A stretch of 64,000 bases of DNA from UBA2336 sp964419145 (GTDB taxonomy: Bacteria > Bacteroidota > Bacteroidia > Cytophagales > Cyclobacteriaceae): assembly GCA_964419145.1 (NCBI GenBank), contig CAYQOM010000003.1, positions 248,001 through 312,000 of the forward strand, written 5' to 3'. This document shows positions 1-10,600 of this stretch, in pieces (position 1 is the first letter of the stretch; every line of letters starts with the position of its first letter). Position numbers and translations under genes: made by a program. The notes beneath the pieces were generated by a model. It did not search any database and was not told the origin of the DNA. It saw only the letters and a list, made by a program, of their open reading frames with translations.

Positions 1-1397
1 TATCCTTTATCATATATTGGCTACTTAAAGACAAATTAAAAGCGCAAAACTTATTTATACTAATAATAAGCTACATCTTCTATGGATGGTGGGATTGGAG
101 GTTTCTCTCCTTAATCATTTTTAGTTCATTCACAGATTTTTTTATTGGCCTAAAACTTGAAGATGAGAAGAGGCTGGTAAATAGAAAACTACTTTTAGCG
201 CTAAGCCTTACAACCAATCTTGGCCTACTTGGATTTTTCAAATACTACAATTTCTTTCTTACTAATTTCACTGAAGCATTTTCATTCCTTGGTTACTCAT
301 TTAGTCCGGAAAGACTAAATATAATCCTACCAGTAGGAATAAGCTTCTATACCTTTCAAACACTCAGTTATACAATAGATATCTATAGAAGAAACCTAAA
401 GCCAACACGTGATATCATTTCATTTTTAGGATTCGTAAGTTTTTTTCCACAACTGGTTGCTGGCCCAATAGAACGAGCATCAAATTTGCTACCTCAATTT
501 GAAAAGAAAAGAGTCTTTGAGTACAGTGCCGCGACAGATGGAATGAGACAAATACTTTGGGGCTTGTTTAAAAAGATTGTGATAGCTGATAATTGTGCAA
601 TCTATGTAAATCAAATATTCACAAATCCAGATGACTTCAGTGGAAGCACTTTGGTATTGGGAGCAATTTTCTTTGGTTTTCAAATTTATGGTGATTTCTC
701 TGGTTACTCGGATATAGCAATAGGTACCTCTAAGCTTTTTGGCTTTAATCTTATGCGAAATTTTGCATTTCCTTACTTTTCCAGGGATATAGCGGAGTTC
801 TGGCGAAGATGGCACATTTCACTGTCCACGTGGTTTAGGGACTATCTTTATGTCCCACTTGGAGGAAGTAAGGTCAACACTCTGCTAAAAGTCCGAAATA
901 CATTTATAATATTCGTAGTAAGTGGCTTCTGGCACGGTGCAAATTGGACTTTCATCATATGGGGATTACTAAATGCTATCTATTTCCTTCCGCTTCTCCT
1001 TAGAAAAAAGAACAGAAGCAATCTGGAAATTGTAGCTAAAGGAAAAATTCTACCAACACCAGTCGAAATATTGCAAATAGGCTTTACGTTTTTTCTTACA
1101 TCCATCGCGTGGGTGTTTTTTAGATCAGAGAGTGTAAATCATGCATTTCAATACTTGGGTGGCATATTCTCTCTGTCAATCTTCTCGCATCCAGAAATTT
1201 TCCCACTTAGGCTAATAACTTTGCTTGCAATTTTGACACTTGCAGAGTGGTTTCAAAGAGAAAATCAACACGCTATGGAACTTCGACAATCAGTAACAAA
1301 TCTACCACTTAGATGGAGTATCTATCTTTTTGTTTGCACGCTCATTATAGCTTTCGGTAATTTTAATAAAACGGAATTCATTTACTTTGCATTCTAA
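1..1397 (+). CDS. MBOAT family O-acyltransferase (AlgI-like), 5' partial
   Basis: Membrane-bound O-acyltransferase that would transfer acyl (often acetyl) groups across the inner membrane onto an exported polysaccharide. The reading frame is open from base 3, so the start lies outside the window; 464 residues are visible. A TTG at 486 can be read as a start but is internal, because upstream codons already encode family sequence (SYIFYGWWDWRF, LPVGISFYTFQTLSY, FFPQLVAGPIER). The family motif GFWHGANW is present, with its invariant His at 933-935, followed by several C-terminal membrane helices. The next gene begins immediately after the stop, so the two are an operon. AlgI-type enzymes usually work with a periplasmic SGNH partner, and the downstream gene looks like one. 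The acceptor polymer cannot be told from sequence. Confidence 0.93.
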   Translation, partial: SFIIYWLLKDKLKAQNLFILIISYIFYGWWDWRFLSLIIFSSFTDFFIGLKLEDEKRLVNRKLLLALSLTTNLGLLGFFKYYNFFLTNFTEAFSFLGYSFSPERLNIILPVGISFYTFQTLSYTIDIYRRNLKPTRDIISFLGFVSFFPQLVAGPIERASNLLPQFEKKRVFEYSAATDGMRQILWGLFKKIVIADNCAIYVNQIFTNPDDFSGSTLVLGAIFFGFQIYGDFSGYSDIAIGTSKLFGFNLMRNFAFPYFSRDIAEFWRRWHISLSTWFRDYLYVPLGGSKVNTLLKVRNTFIIFVVSGFWHGANWTFIIWGLLNAIYFLPLLLRKKNRSNLEIVAKGKILPTPVEILQIGFTFFLTSIAWVFFRSESVNHAFQYLGGIFSLSIFSHPEIFPLRLITLLAILTLAEWFQRENQHAMELRQSVTNLPLRWSIYLFVCTLIIAFGNFNKTEFIYFAF

Positions 1398-2315
1398 ATG
1401 AAAATATTTGTAATTAAGCTGATACTATTTGGTCTTGCATTTTTGTTCGTGTTTCTACTAACACCTCTTTTGACGTCATACTGGGTTAAGCGCAATGATT
1501 TCAAGAATGACCAAACAGAAAGCAATACGCTTATCATGGAGAAGAACAAAAACTATGACCTGGCATTTTTAGGCATTTCTCACGCCAGAAACTTTTCTCG
1601 TTATCAAAATCATGAAAGACTAGAACATTTCTTGAATAAAAAAATTCTAAATTTAGGTCAAGGAGCTAGTTCTTGCGGTGCGAATGAGCAGCTATTCTAT
1701 CTTAAATATGCATACAATAACAGAAAAATTAAAATTGACACATTGATTTATGTGCTCTCCCCACCATTGTTATTCTCAAATGAACTTAACATTACTTCCA
1801 GCACATTTGACTCAGAAGTTTTTGAGTTATCATTTCTATTTGAATACATGAATCATCAAAGCGAAAATAAATCTGAAAGACTTTTTCATTACACAAAATC
1901 TAAATTTTCTCCTGATTGGATTCTTCTTCAGCCAACAAAAAGAAACAAGAACGAAATTTTTCTTGAAAAGATTGACAGTGCTGCGGTTAGGGAAGGATTT
2001 AAACTTGCCTACCCAAATGGATTACAAGATGAAGTTTTCAAAAAAAGTTCAAAGGCTATTGAACAGACTGTTCATCTTGCCAAGAAAAATAATTCATTTG
2101 TGATTTTTATAATTCCACCTGCTCTTTTCGGAAAATGGGAAGGACATGAAAAAACTTTTGAGTTTTGTGAAGAAATGAAAAATAATTATGGATGCGATTG
2201 TTTTGACCTTTCTGAAACAATGCTAGAACCTAAACATTACTACGATCACCATCATTTAAATTCAGACGGTGTTGATATTTTTGCGCGTGAACATCTTATT
2301 CACTTACTGAAGTAA
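1398..2315 (+). CDS. SGNH-like membrane-anchored protein, MBOAT partner
   Basis: Protein of 305 aa with an N-terminal membrane anchor (about residues 4-28) and an extracytoplasmic domain. Block I of an SGNH fold appears as GISHARN in place of GDS. A central Asn region (LNLGQGASSCGANEQ) and a C-terminal DHHHLNSDG segment supply the expected Asp/His pair. This resembles the AlgX/AlgJ/DltD-type proteins that complete O-acetylation begun by an MBOAT protein. The start codon directly abuts the upstream MBOAT stop (0 nt gap), which suggests translational coupling. The exact family is not certain. It ends 22 bp before the convergent SDR gene, with no clear hairpin between them. Confidence 0.68.
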   Translation: MKIFVIKLILFGLAFLFVFLLTPLLTSYWVKRNDFKNDQTESNTLIMEKNKNYDLAFLGISHARNFSRYQNHERLEHFLNKKILNLGQGASSCGANEQLFYLKYAYNNRKIKIDTLIYVLSPPLLFSNELNITSSTFDSEVFELSFLFEYMNHQSENKSERLFHYTKSKFSPDWILLQPTKRNKNEIFLEKIDSAAVREGFKLAYPNGLQDEVFKKSSKAIEQTVHLAKKNNSFVIFIIPPALFGKWEGHEKTFEFCEEMKNNYGCDCFDLSETMLEPKHYYDHHHLNSDGVDIFAREHLIHLLK

Positions 2316-2337
2316 TGATCACTTCACATTTTATATT

Positions 2338-3069
2338 TTACAAATTGAGTCTTTTGAATACTTTTTCTGGAATCAAGCAAATCATAAACAGAATCCACTT
2401 CCAAATCCATAAAACATAGACGACATCTCTTTTTCTTTGTATAGAGTTGAGAATAGACATTGCCACCTTATCTGATGACGCAGTCAAAATCTTAATCGTT
2501 TTGATGCCCGCTATCATTTTTGTATCGATAAAGCCAGGTTTTATAGTTATAACGCTTACACCATTCTTGAAAAGTCTATTTCTAAGTCCTGACAAGTAGG
2601 TCGTAAATGCTGCTTTAGCACTCCCATATATATAGTTACTCTGTCTGCCTCTATCACCCGCAACTGAGGAGACCCCAACAATAGTACCCACTCCTCTTTT
2701 TCTAAAATCCTGTCCAATAATATTTAGTATTGATACCGCGCCAACAAAATTCACCTCCAGTATTTGTTTTGCATGAACCCATGATTGCTCGGCTAAATCA
2801 GTATCACCCAAAAATCCAAACAAACAAACCGCGATATCAGGTTTATGCTCAAGCTGGCTATAAAAAATTGAATGTGACTCATAATTTTCCACATCAAACT
2901 CTAGCACATCAACCTCCGTATTAAATCTGATTTCCAAGTCTTTTTTAAATGGAAGTAATCGACTACTGTTTCGTGCGGCTAACTGAACACGATGGCCTTG
3001 TGCTGCACAAATTTTAGCCAATGACATCGCAACTGTAGACGTTGCACCTAGTATTAGAAAGTTCTTCAT
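2338..3069 (-). CDS. SDR oxidoreductase, DprE2-like (2-keto-ribose reductase)
   Basis: Short-chain dehydrogenase of 243 aa. The N-terminal nucleotide-binding motif is GATSTVAMSLAK. The catalytic region reads SSVAGDRGRQSNYIYGSAKA, with Ser, Tyr and Lys (YxxxK) in place. In mycobacterial DprE2 the same stretch has a very similar form (SSVAG, N, YGS.KAG). DprE2 reduces decaprenylphosphoryl-2-keto-ribose to decaprenylphosphoryl-arabinose, completing epimerisation of the ribose C2. The ATG overlaps the TGA of the upstream DprE1-like gene (ATGA, 3066-3069), as expected for a two-subunit epimerase. A C-terminal hydrophobic stretch (VLWIWKWILFMICLI) suggests membrane association. A generic SDR remains possible, but the partner gene makes the DprE2 reading strong. 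Confidence 0.85.
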   Translation of the reverse strand: MKNFLILGATSTVAMSLAKICAAQGHRVQLAARNSSRLLPFKKDLEIRFNTEVDVLEFDVENYESHSIFYSQLEHKPDIAVCLFGFLGDTDLAEQSWVHAKQILEVNFVGAVSILNIIGQDFRKRGVGTIVGVSSVAGDRGRQSNYIYGSAKAAFTTYLSGLRNRLFKNGVSVITIKPGFIDTKMIAGIKTIKILTASSDKVAMSILNSIQRKRDVVYVLWIWKWILFMICLIPEKVFKRLNL

Positions 3070-4385
3070 TTTATTTTTAACCTCCGTGAAAGACTTGAGA
3101 GAAACTTTGATTTAGGATCAAGCGTTGCTACAAATTGCGAAAAATCATAGCTATTTGGATATGTCTTATAAAAGATTTCAGAATCCATTCTAGCATCTTT
3201 TGATAAGTATATTCTACCACCGAAGTCACTAACTATTTTATCGAGCTCATCTAAAAAAGTAAATAAACCCTTTACTAATGGCATATCTAATGCAAGTGTA
3301 TAACCGTTTATTGGGAATGACATGGGAACTGTCCCTGGACCAAAAGATTTCAACACAGCTAAAAAAGATCCTATTCCCTTTTTCGATATTCTATTCAATA
3401 TGTCTTCAATCCCCTTCCTGCCTACCAATTTTGGTACAACAAACTGATACTGAATAAATCCTCTTTTCCCGTAGATTCTATTCCAACTCTCTATTGAATC
3501 TAAGGGATAAAAAAAGCTTCTATAGTCCACAAGGGTATCAGAGGTTTTCTTAATATTCTTATGATAAAAGAAGGCATTGAATAAACCGATTGTAGTAGAG
3601 TTTAAGGTGTAAGACGGAAAATTAAACGGTACAGAAAACTTAAACTTCCGTTTTATAGATAAATCACTCACTTCCTCTTTAGAGGCATGCTCACCTAACA
3701 TAAGTATGCTCCTACCGAAAGAACTACCAGTCTTAAGGCAATCAATCCACGCCACTGAGTAGGTGTAGGAACTGTATTCATCAAATAATGTAAGTATCTC
3801 TTCTAAGTTGGAAGCTCTAATACGCTTCTCACGAATAAACACACTTTCAATTTTTTTTAGTTTAAAAGTTACGTCAAGAATGACACCCGTTAACCCCATT
3901 CCCCCCATAGTGTACCAATATAAATCTATGTTTTCGGTACCAGAACATTGAACTACTGTTCCATCCGGTTTCAATAAAGAGAAACCCAAAACATAGTTAG
4001 CAAAAGAACCCTCCTTATGATGGTTTTTTCCGTGAACATCAGAAGCAACTGCTCCTCCCACTGTAATAAACTGAGTACCCGGGGTAACTGGTAAAAACCA
4101 ACCATTTGGTATAATTATAGTCAAAATATCAGAAAGCAAAACTCCACTTTGACAGGTTATTATTCCTAAATCTCTATCAAAGGAAGTAACATTATTAAAC
4201 TTCAACATGCTGAGCACATCACCCCCCAAAGAAGCGTCACCATAGCACCTTCCATTACCTCGAGCAATTATATGGCGGGCAGAGTGAGCCGATTTTACAA
4301 TATCCTCCAAAAAGTAAGGGCTTTGTAAGTTTGCAGTAACCAATGGGTAATTATTCCAATTACCAAGGCCATTAATCTTTTGCAT
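3066..4385 (-). CDS. FAD-linked oxidase, DprE1-like (decaprenylphosphoryl-ribose oxidase)
   Basis: FAD-binding oxidoreductase of 439 aa in the VAO/ALO superfamily. Visible motifs are ARGNGRCYGDASLGG and VTPGTQFITVGGAVASDVHG followed by KNHHKEGSF, which closely match mycobacterial DprE1 (PGT..VTVGGA...HGKNHH). DprE1 oxidises C2 of polyprenyl-phospho-ribose, and the DprE2-like gene overlapping its end then reduces it. The C-terminal segment FPINGYTLALDMP aligns with the mycobacterial segment that holds Cys387, the covalent target of benzothiazinones; here the position is Ala365 (GCA, complement of 3291-3293). A TAAATTTG element lies 18 bp upstream of the ATG. L-gulonolactone-type oxidase is an alternative, but HGKNHH and the partner favour DprE1. 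Confidence 0.87.
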   Translation of the reverse strand: MQKINGLGNWNNYPLVTANLQSPYFLEDIVKSAHSARHIIARGNGRCYGDASLGGDVLSMLKFNNVTSFDRDLGIITCQSGVLLSDILTIIIPNGWFLPVTPGTQFITVGGAVASDVHGKNHHKEGSFANYVLGFSLLKPDGTVVQCSGTENIDLYWYTMGGMGLTGVILDVTFKLKKIESVFIREKRIRASNLEEILTLFDEYSSYTYSVAWIDCLKTGSSFGRSILMLGEHASKEEVSDLSIKRKFKFSVPFNFPSYTLNSTTIGLFNAFFYHKNIKKTSDTLVDYRSFFYPLDSIESWNRIYGKRGFIQYQFVVPKLVGRKGIEDILNRISKKGIGSFLAVLKSFGPGTVPMSFPINGYTLALDMPLVKGLFTFLDELDKIVSDFGGRIYLSKDARMDSEIFYKTYPNSYDFSQFVATLDPKSKFLSSLSRRLKIK

Positions 4386-4401
4386 CTCTAAAAAATTAGG
4401 T

Positions 4402-4434
4402 CAAATTTACCTTGATATAAATACAATAATACAA
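4402..4434 (-). promoter_or_regulatory. candidate promoter for the dprE1/dprE2-like pair
   Basis: On the minus strand, TAAATTTG (complement of 4402-4409) matches the Bacteroidota -7 consensus TAnnTTTG exactly. A TTG lies 22 nt upstream (complement of 4432-4434), slightly farther than the usual 19-21 nt. It would give a very short leader before the ATG at 4385. The rest of the 219-bp divergent region (4386-4604) shows no gene. On the plus strand it has a TAATTTTTG near 4550 that is one base longer than consensus and might serve the PKD gene. Confidence 0.42.
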
Positions 4435-4604
4435 TCTTGAAATCAAAGGATTTCCTAGATTGAGAACCGCTTCCATGTATTTATTAATACATTGATTATC
4501 AGAAACTTATGTCTATATCTTCAAACTAAGATAATGGTTCAAGGTCAATAATTTTTGTATATTTAAGGTTACAAATTTCCTAGTCGCCAAATGAACCCAT
4601 TAAT

Positions 4605-7600
4605 ATGCTTAATCCTCTCAAGACTTTCTTCGTAGGAGTTTTAATGATTTCGGTGATTGGAGTCAATGAAACACTTGGTCAATGCGGCTGTACTTTCACC
4701 ATCCCGGCAAATCAATATGAAGTAAATGGAACAACTCTCGGTGTAAAACCTGGAGACGTTATATGTCTACCAGGAGGCACAATTACCTCTAAGCTATTTG
4801 TTAACATTAATGGAACAGCGGCTAATCCTGTTATAATAAAAAATTGCGGAGGCAAATCTTATATCGAGCGCTCACCAGCCAGCGGCTTTGGAATAGACTT
4901 TAGCAGAAGCAGGCACTTTCGTTTAACCGGAACCGGTGATCCAAATCATTTTTATGGGATAGAAATTAATGGTGCTAACCAAGGTGTTCAAATTGGTACT
5001 ATCTCCACTGACTTTGAAGTTGATCATATTCAGGTTTATAATACCGGCTATGCAGGAATTGCGATTAAAACAAATCCAGGGTGTAATCCTGAGACATGGA
5101 GAGAAAACTACACCATGTACAATGTGAAAGTACATGATAATTATGTACATGAAACAACAGGTGAGGGTTTCTATATTGGAAATTCACACTATCATTTTGC
5201 AGATGGAGTGGATAAGTCCTGTAGTGGAGTAACTATTAAAGTAAATGAACATGCGATCCGCAATTGTGAGGTCTACAACAATATAGTGGAAAATACCGGA
5301 CGTGACGGCATACAAGTAGGTGCAGTGATAGAAGGAGGAAAGGTATATAATAATAGAGTCACTGTTTTTGGAATTAAAAATCCGGATCATATAAATGGCA
5401 TACAGATCAACCCCGGTTTTGTTGGCGTGGTCTATAATAATTTTGTGACAGGAGGGGTTGGTTACGGAATTCAGAGTATTGGAATTGGAGCAAATTATTT
5501 CAATAATATTATTACTAACTGTGGAGCGGGTGGAATTTTTATAGACAGTCGCGGAAATTTTCCTGGTTATACATTTAATGTATTTAATAATACACTAATT
5601 AAAAATGGACGATACGGACTTAATTTCTTAAACCTGGCAGCAGTTAACAATAAGTTTTTTAATAACATAATTGTAAGCGATGGATCCAGTACTTTCAAAT
5701 ACATTAGTAAACATCCTAGTGCACAATTAGAGTCATCAAATAATTACGAAACTACTAATATCAACGCGCTCCTGTTTGAAGATCCCTCAACACTAAACTT
5801 CCGTATCAAGGTTGGATCTCCGGCTATTGATGCGGGTAGAGATGTAACTTCATTTGGTATTACTTTTGACTATGATAACAAGCCCAGACCTGTTAATACT
5901 AAATTCGATCAAGGCGCCCACGAATTCCAGACCCAAACAATTGGTGCCAATGCAGGGCCAGATGTAAGCATTACACTACCCACTAATTCAGTTGTTTTAA
6001 ATGGTTCTGGAACAAGTTCTACAGGCGTTATAAATTCCTACTTGTGGACTAAGAAATCCGGAGGAAGTGCAACCCTGACCAATCCCAATCTCCCGGCATT
6101 AACAGTAACCAATCTTGAAGAAGGAACCTATGTCTTTCAGCTTCAGGTAACGGACGCGTTTGGATCAGCTATTGATGAAGCGGTAGTTACAGTATTATCT
6201 GCAGCTGTTAATTCGCCTCCTGTAGCTAATGCAGGACCAGACAGAAGTATTACCCTGCCCACAAATAACATTGTACTTAATGGCACAGGCACCGATACTG
6301 ATGGTTCAATTGCTTCACATTTATGGGCTAAAATTTCAGGGCCTGATGCAACATTAACCAATGCCAATACAGCTAATCTTAGTTTAACTGATCTGCTGGA
6401 AGGAACTTATGAATTCGAACTAACCGTAACAGATGATGACAATGCCACGGGAACCGATCGCGCAAGAGTTACAGTGAATGCTGCTCCTGTAAATATCCCA
6501 CCGGTTGTAAATGCCGGAGTAGATAAAACGATACCGCTACCAACGAATTCAGTACTATTAAATGGCACGGCCACAGATACTGATGGAAGTATTTCCTCTC
6601 TTTTATGGGAGAAAAAGTCCGGGCCTACTGCAAACTTACTTAATACGAATACGCTTAATCTAACAGCAAACGATCTGGTAGAAGGAAGTTATGTGTTTCG
6701 CTTAACGGCTGAAGATAATCTTGGAGAAAAGTCCTTCGATGAGGTTTCGGTAGATGTTATCACGGTAAATCAAAACCCGGTTGTCAACGCTGGCACGGAT
6801 CGTTCCATTACTTTACCAACGATGACCTTAAACCTGACAGGTTCAGGAACCGATACGGATGGCACAATCGCATCCTACCTGTGGACACAGGTAGGCGGCC
6901 CATCAGCTGTTGATCTGGTAAATGCCAACTCTGCAACAGTCACATTTAATTTACTTACCCCAGTTGCTGGTGTTTATACCCTTGGCTTATTGATTACAGA
7001 CAACGATGGTGGAACGGGGTATGATGAAGTGAATATTACAGTACTGGATGCCCCTTTGAACATATCCCCGGTTGCAAATGCAGGCACTGACAAGACCATA
7101 AAGCTGCCATTAAATACACTTACGTTAAACGGAACCGGTACGGATGCCGATGGAGCAATTTCCTCCTTTATCTGGTCAAAAAAATCAGGACCATCAGCCA
7201 CATTAGCCAATGAAACCACAAAAGACCTGTTGCTCGAAAATCTGGTTGCCGGTAACTATACATTTAACCTGAGGGTAACGGATAATGAAGGTGCAACCGG
7301 TGACGATGAGGTAAATGTTACAGTACTTCCGGAATCCGCCAACCAGGCCCCCGTTGCCAATGCCGGAGGAAACAGATTTTTAACGCTCCCCACTAATTTC
7401 ATTTCACTAACCGGCATTGCCAGTGACCCGGATGGTACGGTCGTTGCCGTTCAATGGACAAAAGAGCAAGGGCCTACTGCTACCATCACAGGTGAAACCG
7501 ATCTCACGGTTGATATTACAGACCTTGTAGAAGGTGAATATGTTTTTAGGTTCACGGTAACCGATAACCAGGGAGCTACCGCCAGTGCATTCGTTTCTGT

Positions 7601-10600
7601 ATTGGTAAGTTCGGGCAACATACCCCCCATCGTTTCTGTAAATAATAATCAGAATGTTTTTCTCCCCACTTCTACCCTATTAATTGAAGCTACAGGAACT
7701 GATCCGGATGGCACCATTACGGATTATCTTTGGACTATTGTTTCCGGTGCTAGTATAGTTTTAGTAAATGAAACTACTCCCTCTGTTACAGTCAATAACT
7801 TAACACTTGGCACTTTTGTGGTACGCATAACCGTAACAGATAACAATGGAGCTACCAGTTTCGAGGATGTTACAATCACTGTATTACCGGAGTCCACAAA
7901 TCAAATTCCTTCCGTAAGTGCCGGAAGTGATCAGATAATTTTTCTTCCAACCAACTCAACAAATTTTACTGCAAATGCCCAAGATCCAGATGGAACAATA
8001 TCTTCCATCGTTTGGATCCAGCTTTCAGGTCCTGTTGCAACGCTTATAAACGAAACCAATACAACCGTAACTGTTACCAATCTTTTAGCCGGACTATCTA
8101 CTTTCAGGGTTACCGTTACAGATAATGATGGCGCAACTAATTTTGACGATGTTTCGATTCAGGTCTATAGCAGCGGAACAAATCAATTACCCCTTGTTAA
8201 TGCGGGGGCCAATCAATTTATTCAGCTCCCAACCAACCAAACCTCATTGCTTGGAACAGCAGCTGACAATGATGGAACAATTGCTACCTATACCTGGAGT
8301 AAAATATCAGGGCCTACGTGTACACTATCAAATCAAAGCACACCTACCCTAACCGTTACAAATCTTGTAGAAGGGCTCTATATTTTCAGATTAACGGTAT
8401 CAGACAATACCGGAGGACTTGCATTTGATGAAGTACAGATTACGGTGCTTCCTGCCGAAGTGAATAAACAACCCATATCATTTGCCGGACAAAATCAAAC
8501 TTTGATTTTACCTACCAATAACACCATATTGGTTGGATCGGGGAATGACCCAGATGGCACAATTGTATCTTACCTGTGGACAAAAATATCAGGGCCAGCA
8601 TCCTTTACGATTACATCAGCAAACAGTCAGATTACTACCCTAACTGATTTAGTTGAGGGTGTGTACACATTCAGGCTTACCATAACGGACGATGATGGAG
8701 CTAGTGGATCAGATGATATCAATATTATAGTAAATAGCAGCACTGGAAATATACCTCCGATTGCTGATGCAGGAGGATCAAAAACGATAACCCTCCCAAC
8801 AAATTCAGTAAATCTGTTTGGCTCAGGAACAGATGCTGATGGTTCAGTTGTAAGCTATGCCTGGACAAAAATAACAGGGGGATCAGCAACGCTCGTTAAT
8901 ACAAATAGCCCAATACTAACGATTAATGACTTACAAGCTGGTTCTTATTCATTCCGGCTAAGAGTAACTGACAACAATGGCGCAACCAATGATGATATTG
9001 CAAACGTCTTTGTCAACTCTGCCTCGGTCAACTTGCCTCCAATTGCCAATGCAGGCATTGATAAAACAATTGTCCTGCCGACAAACTCCATAACAATTAA
9101 TGGACAAGGTACAGACTCGGACGGGCAGATTACCTCTTACTTGTGGGAAAAAGTCAGTGGTGGAGCACTTACCTTTTCTGATGCCTCATTACAAAACGTG
9201 CTCGTTAGCAATCTTGTTGAGGGTACCTACATTCTGCGATTAACTGTAACTGATAATTTCGGAGCAACGAACTTTGATGAAATGATCTTACGGGTATTGG
9301 CACCAAACAGTAATATCCCTCCGTCTGTAGACCTTGGAGACGACATCGTCATCTTTCTTCCCACTAACGCCACAACCATTGCTGCAAATGCTGAAGATCC
9401 TGACGGTACTATTACATCATTCTTTTGGTCAAAACTAAGCGGACCGCAAGCAACCTTGGCTGACCCAAATGTTAAAGACCTTGATGTTTCCGATCTGGTA
9501 GAGGGGGTTTATACATTCCAAATCACTATAATTGATGACAGGAGCTCTTCGGCCAGTGATCAGGTTAAAGTAACAGTCTTTCCTGCCACTGTAAATCAAT
9601 CGCCTATAGTTAATGCGGGGCCCAATATTACCATCACATTTCCTACCAATTCAACACCAATTTCAGCCACTGCATCAGATACCGATGGCTCAATTGCTGA
9701 TATATTATGGATTAAAATTTCCGGTGGGTCTGCCTCACTTACTAACGAAACCACCTTAAATCTTCAATTAGCCGATTTAGTTGTTGGGACATATGAATTT
9801 GAAATAAGGGTAACAGATAATTTAGGTGCATTTTCAACCGATCGGGTATTGGTCATTGTTCAACCAACTCCTCCAAACTCTCCACCTATTGCAAATGCGG
9901 GTGAAAATGTATCAATTGAACTTCCTTTCTCTGGCGAAATTATTATTCAGGGATCCGGAAGCGATGCCGATGGAACGGTTGAAAACTATCAATGGAGTCA
10001 GGTAAGCGGCCCAAGCATTACATTGCAGGGTACATCGACACCAAATTTAAGCATAAGTAATTTTAACACTGAAGGGCCACATGTTTTTAGATTAGTGGTT
10101 ACCGATAACGAAGGGGCTACTGATACAGACGATGTAGTTGTGTTTGCTTTTCAAAATTCAGAGACATTAAAAGTTCCTCCGGTTGCTATAGCTGGTGAAG
10201 ACAGAACGGTAGTTTTACCCGATAATAATATTCAAATTATTGGAGAGGCCACTGATGAAGATGGCACGATTCAATCATTTGAGTGGAGTAAGTTATCTGG
10301 GCCTGCAGCCCTGATATCAACACCAGAAGAACATATACTCGAATTATCTGAACTCGTAAAGGGGGAATATGAGTTTTCTTTAACCGTTATGGATAATGAT
10401 TCATTGTACTCCTCAGATCAATTTTTGCTTTTGGTTACAGAAACTGGAGAAGGCATAGTCATTCCAAAATATTTCTCTCCTAACAATGATGGAACAAATG
10501 ATACTTGGGTTATCCGGAATGTTGAAGCAATCAATGGCTGCCCCCTAACAATTTATACTCGAGAAGGAAGAAAAATATATGAAACATCTTCCTACGACAA

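Noticed and set aside
486..1397. MBOAT gene beginning at the TTG at 486
   Set aside because: The same frame is open to base 3 and encodes conserved MBOAT sequence, so the gene is 5' partial.
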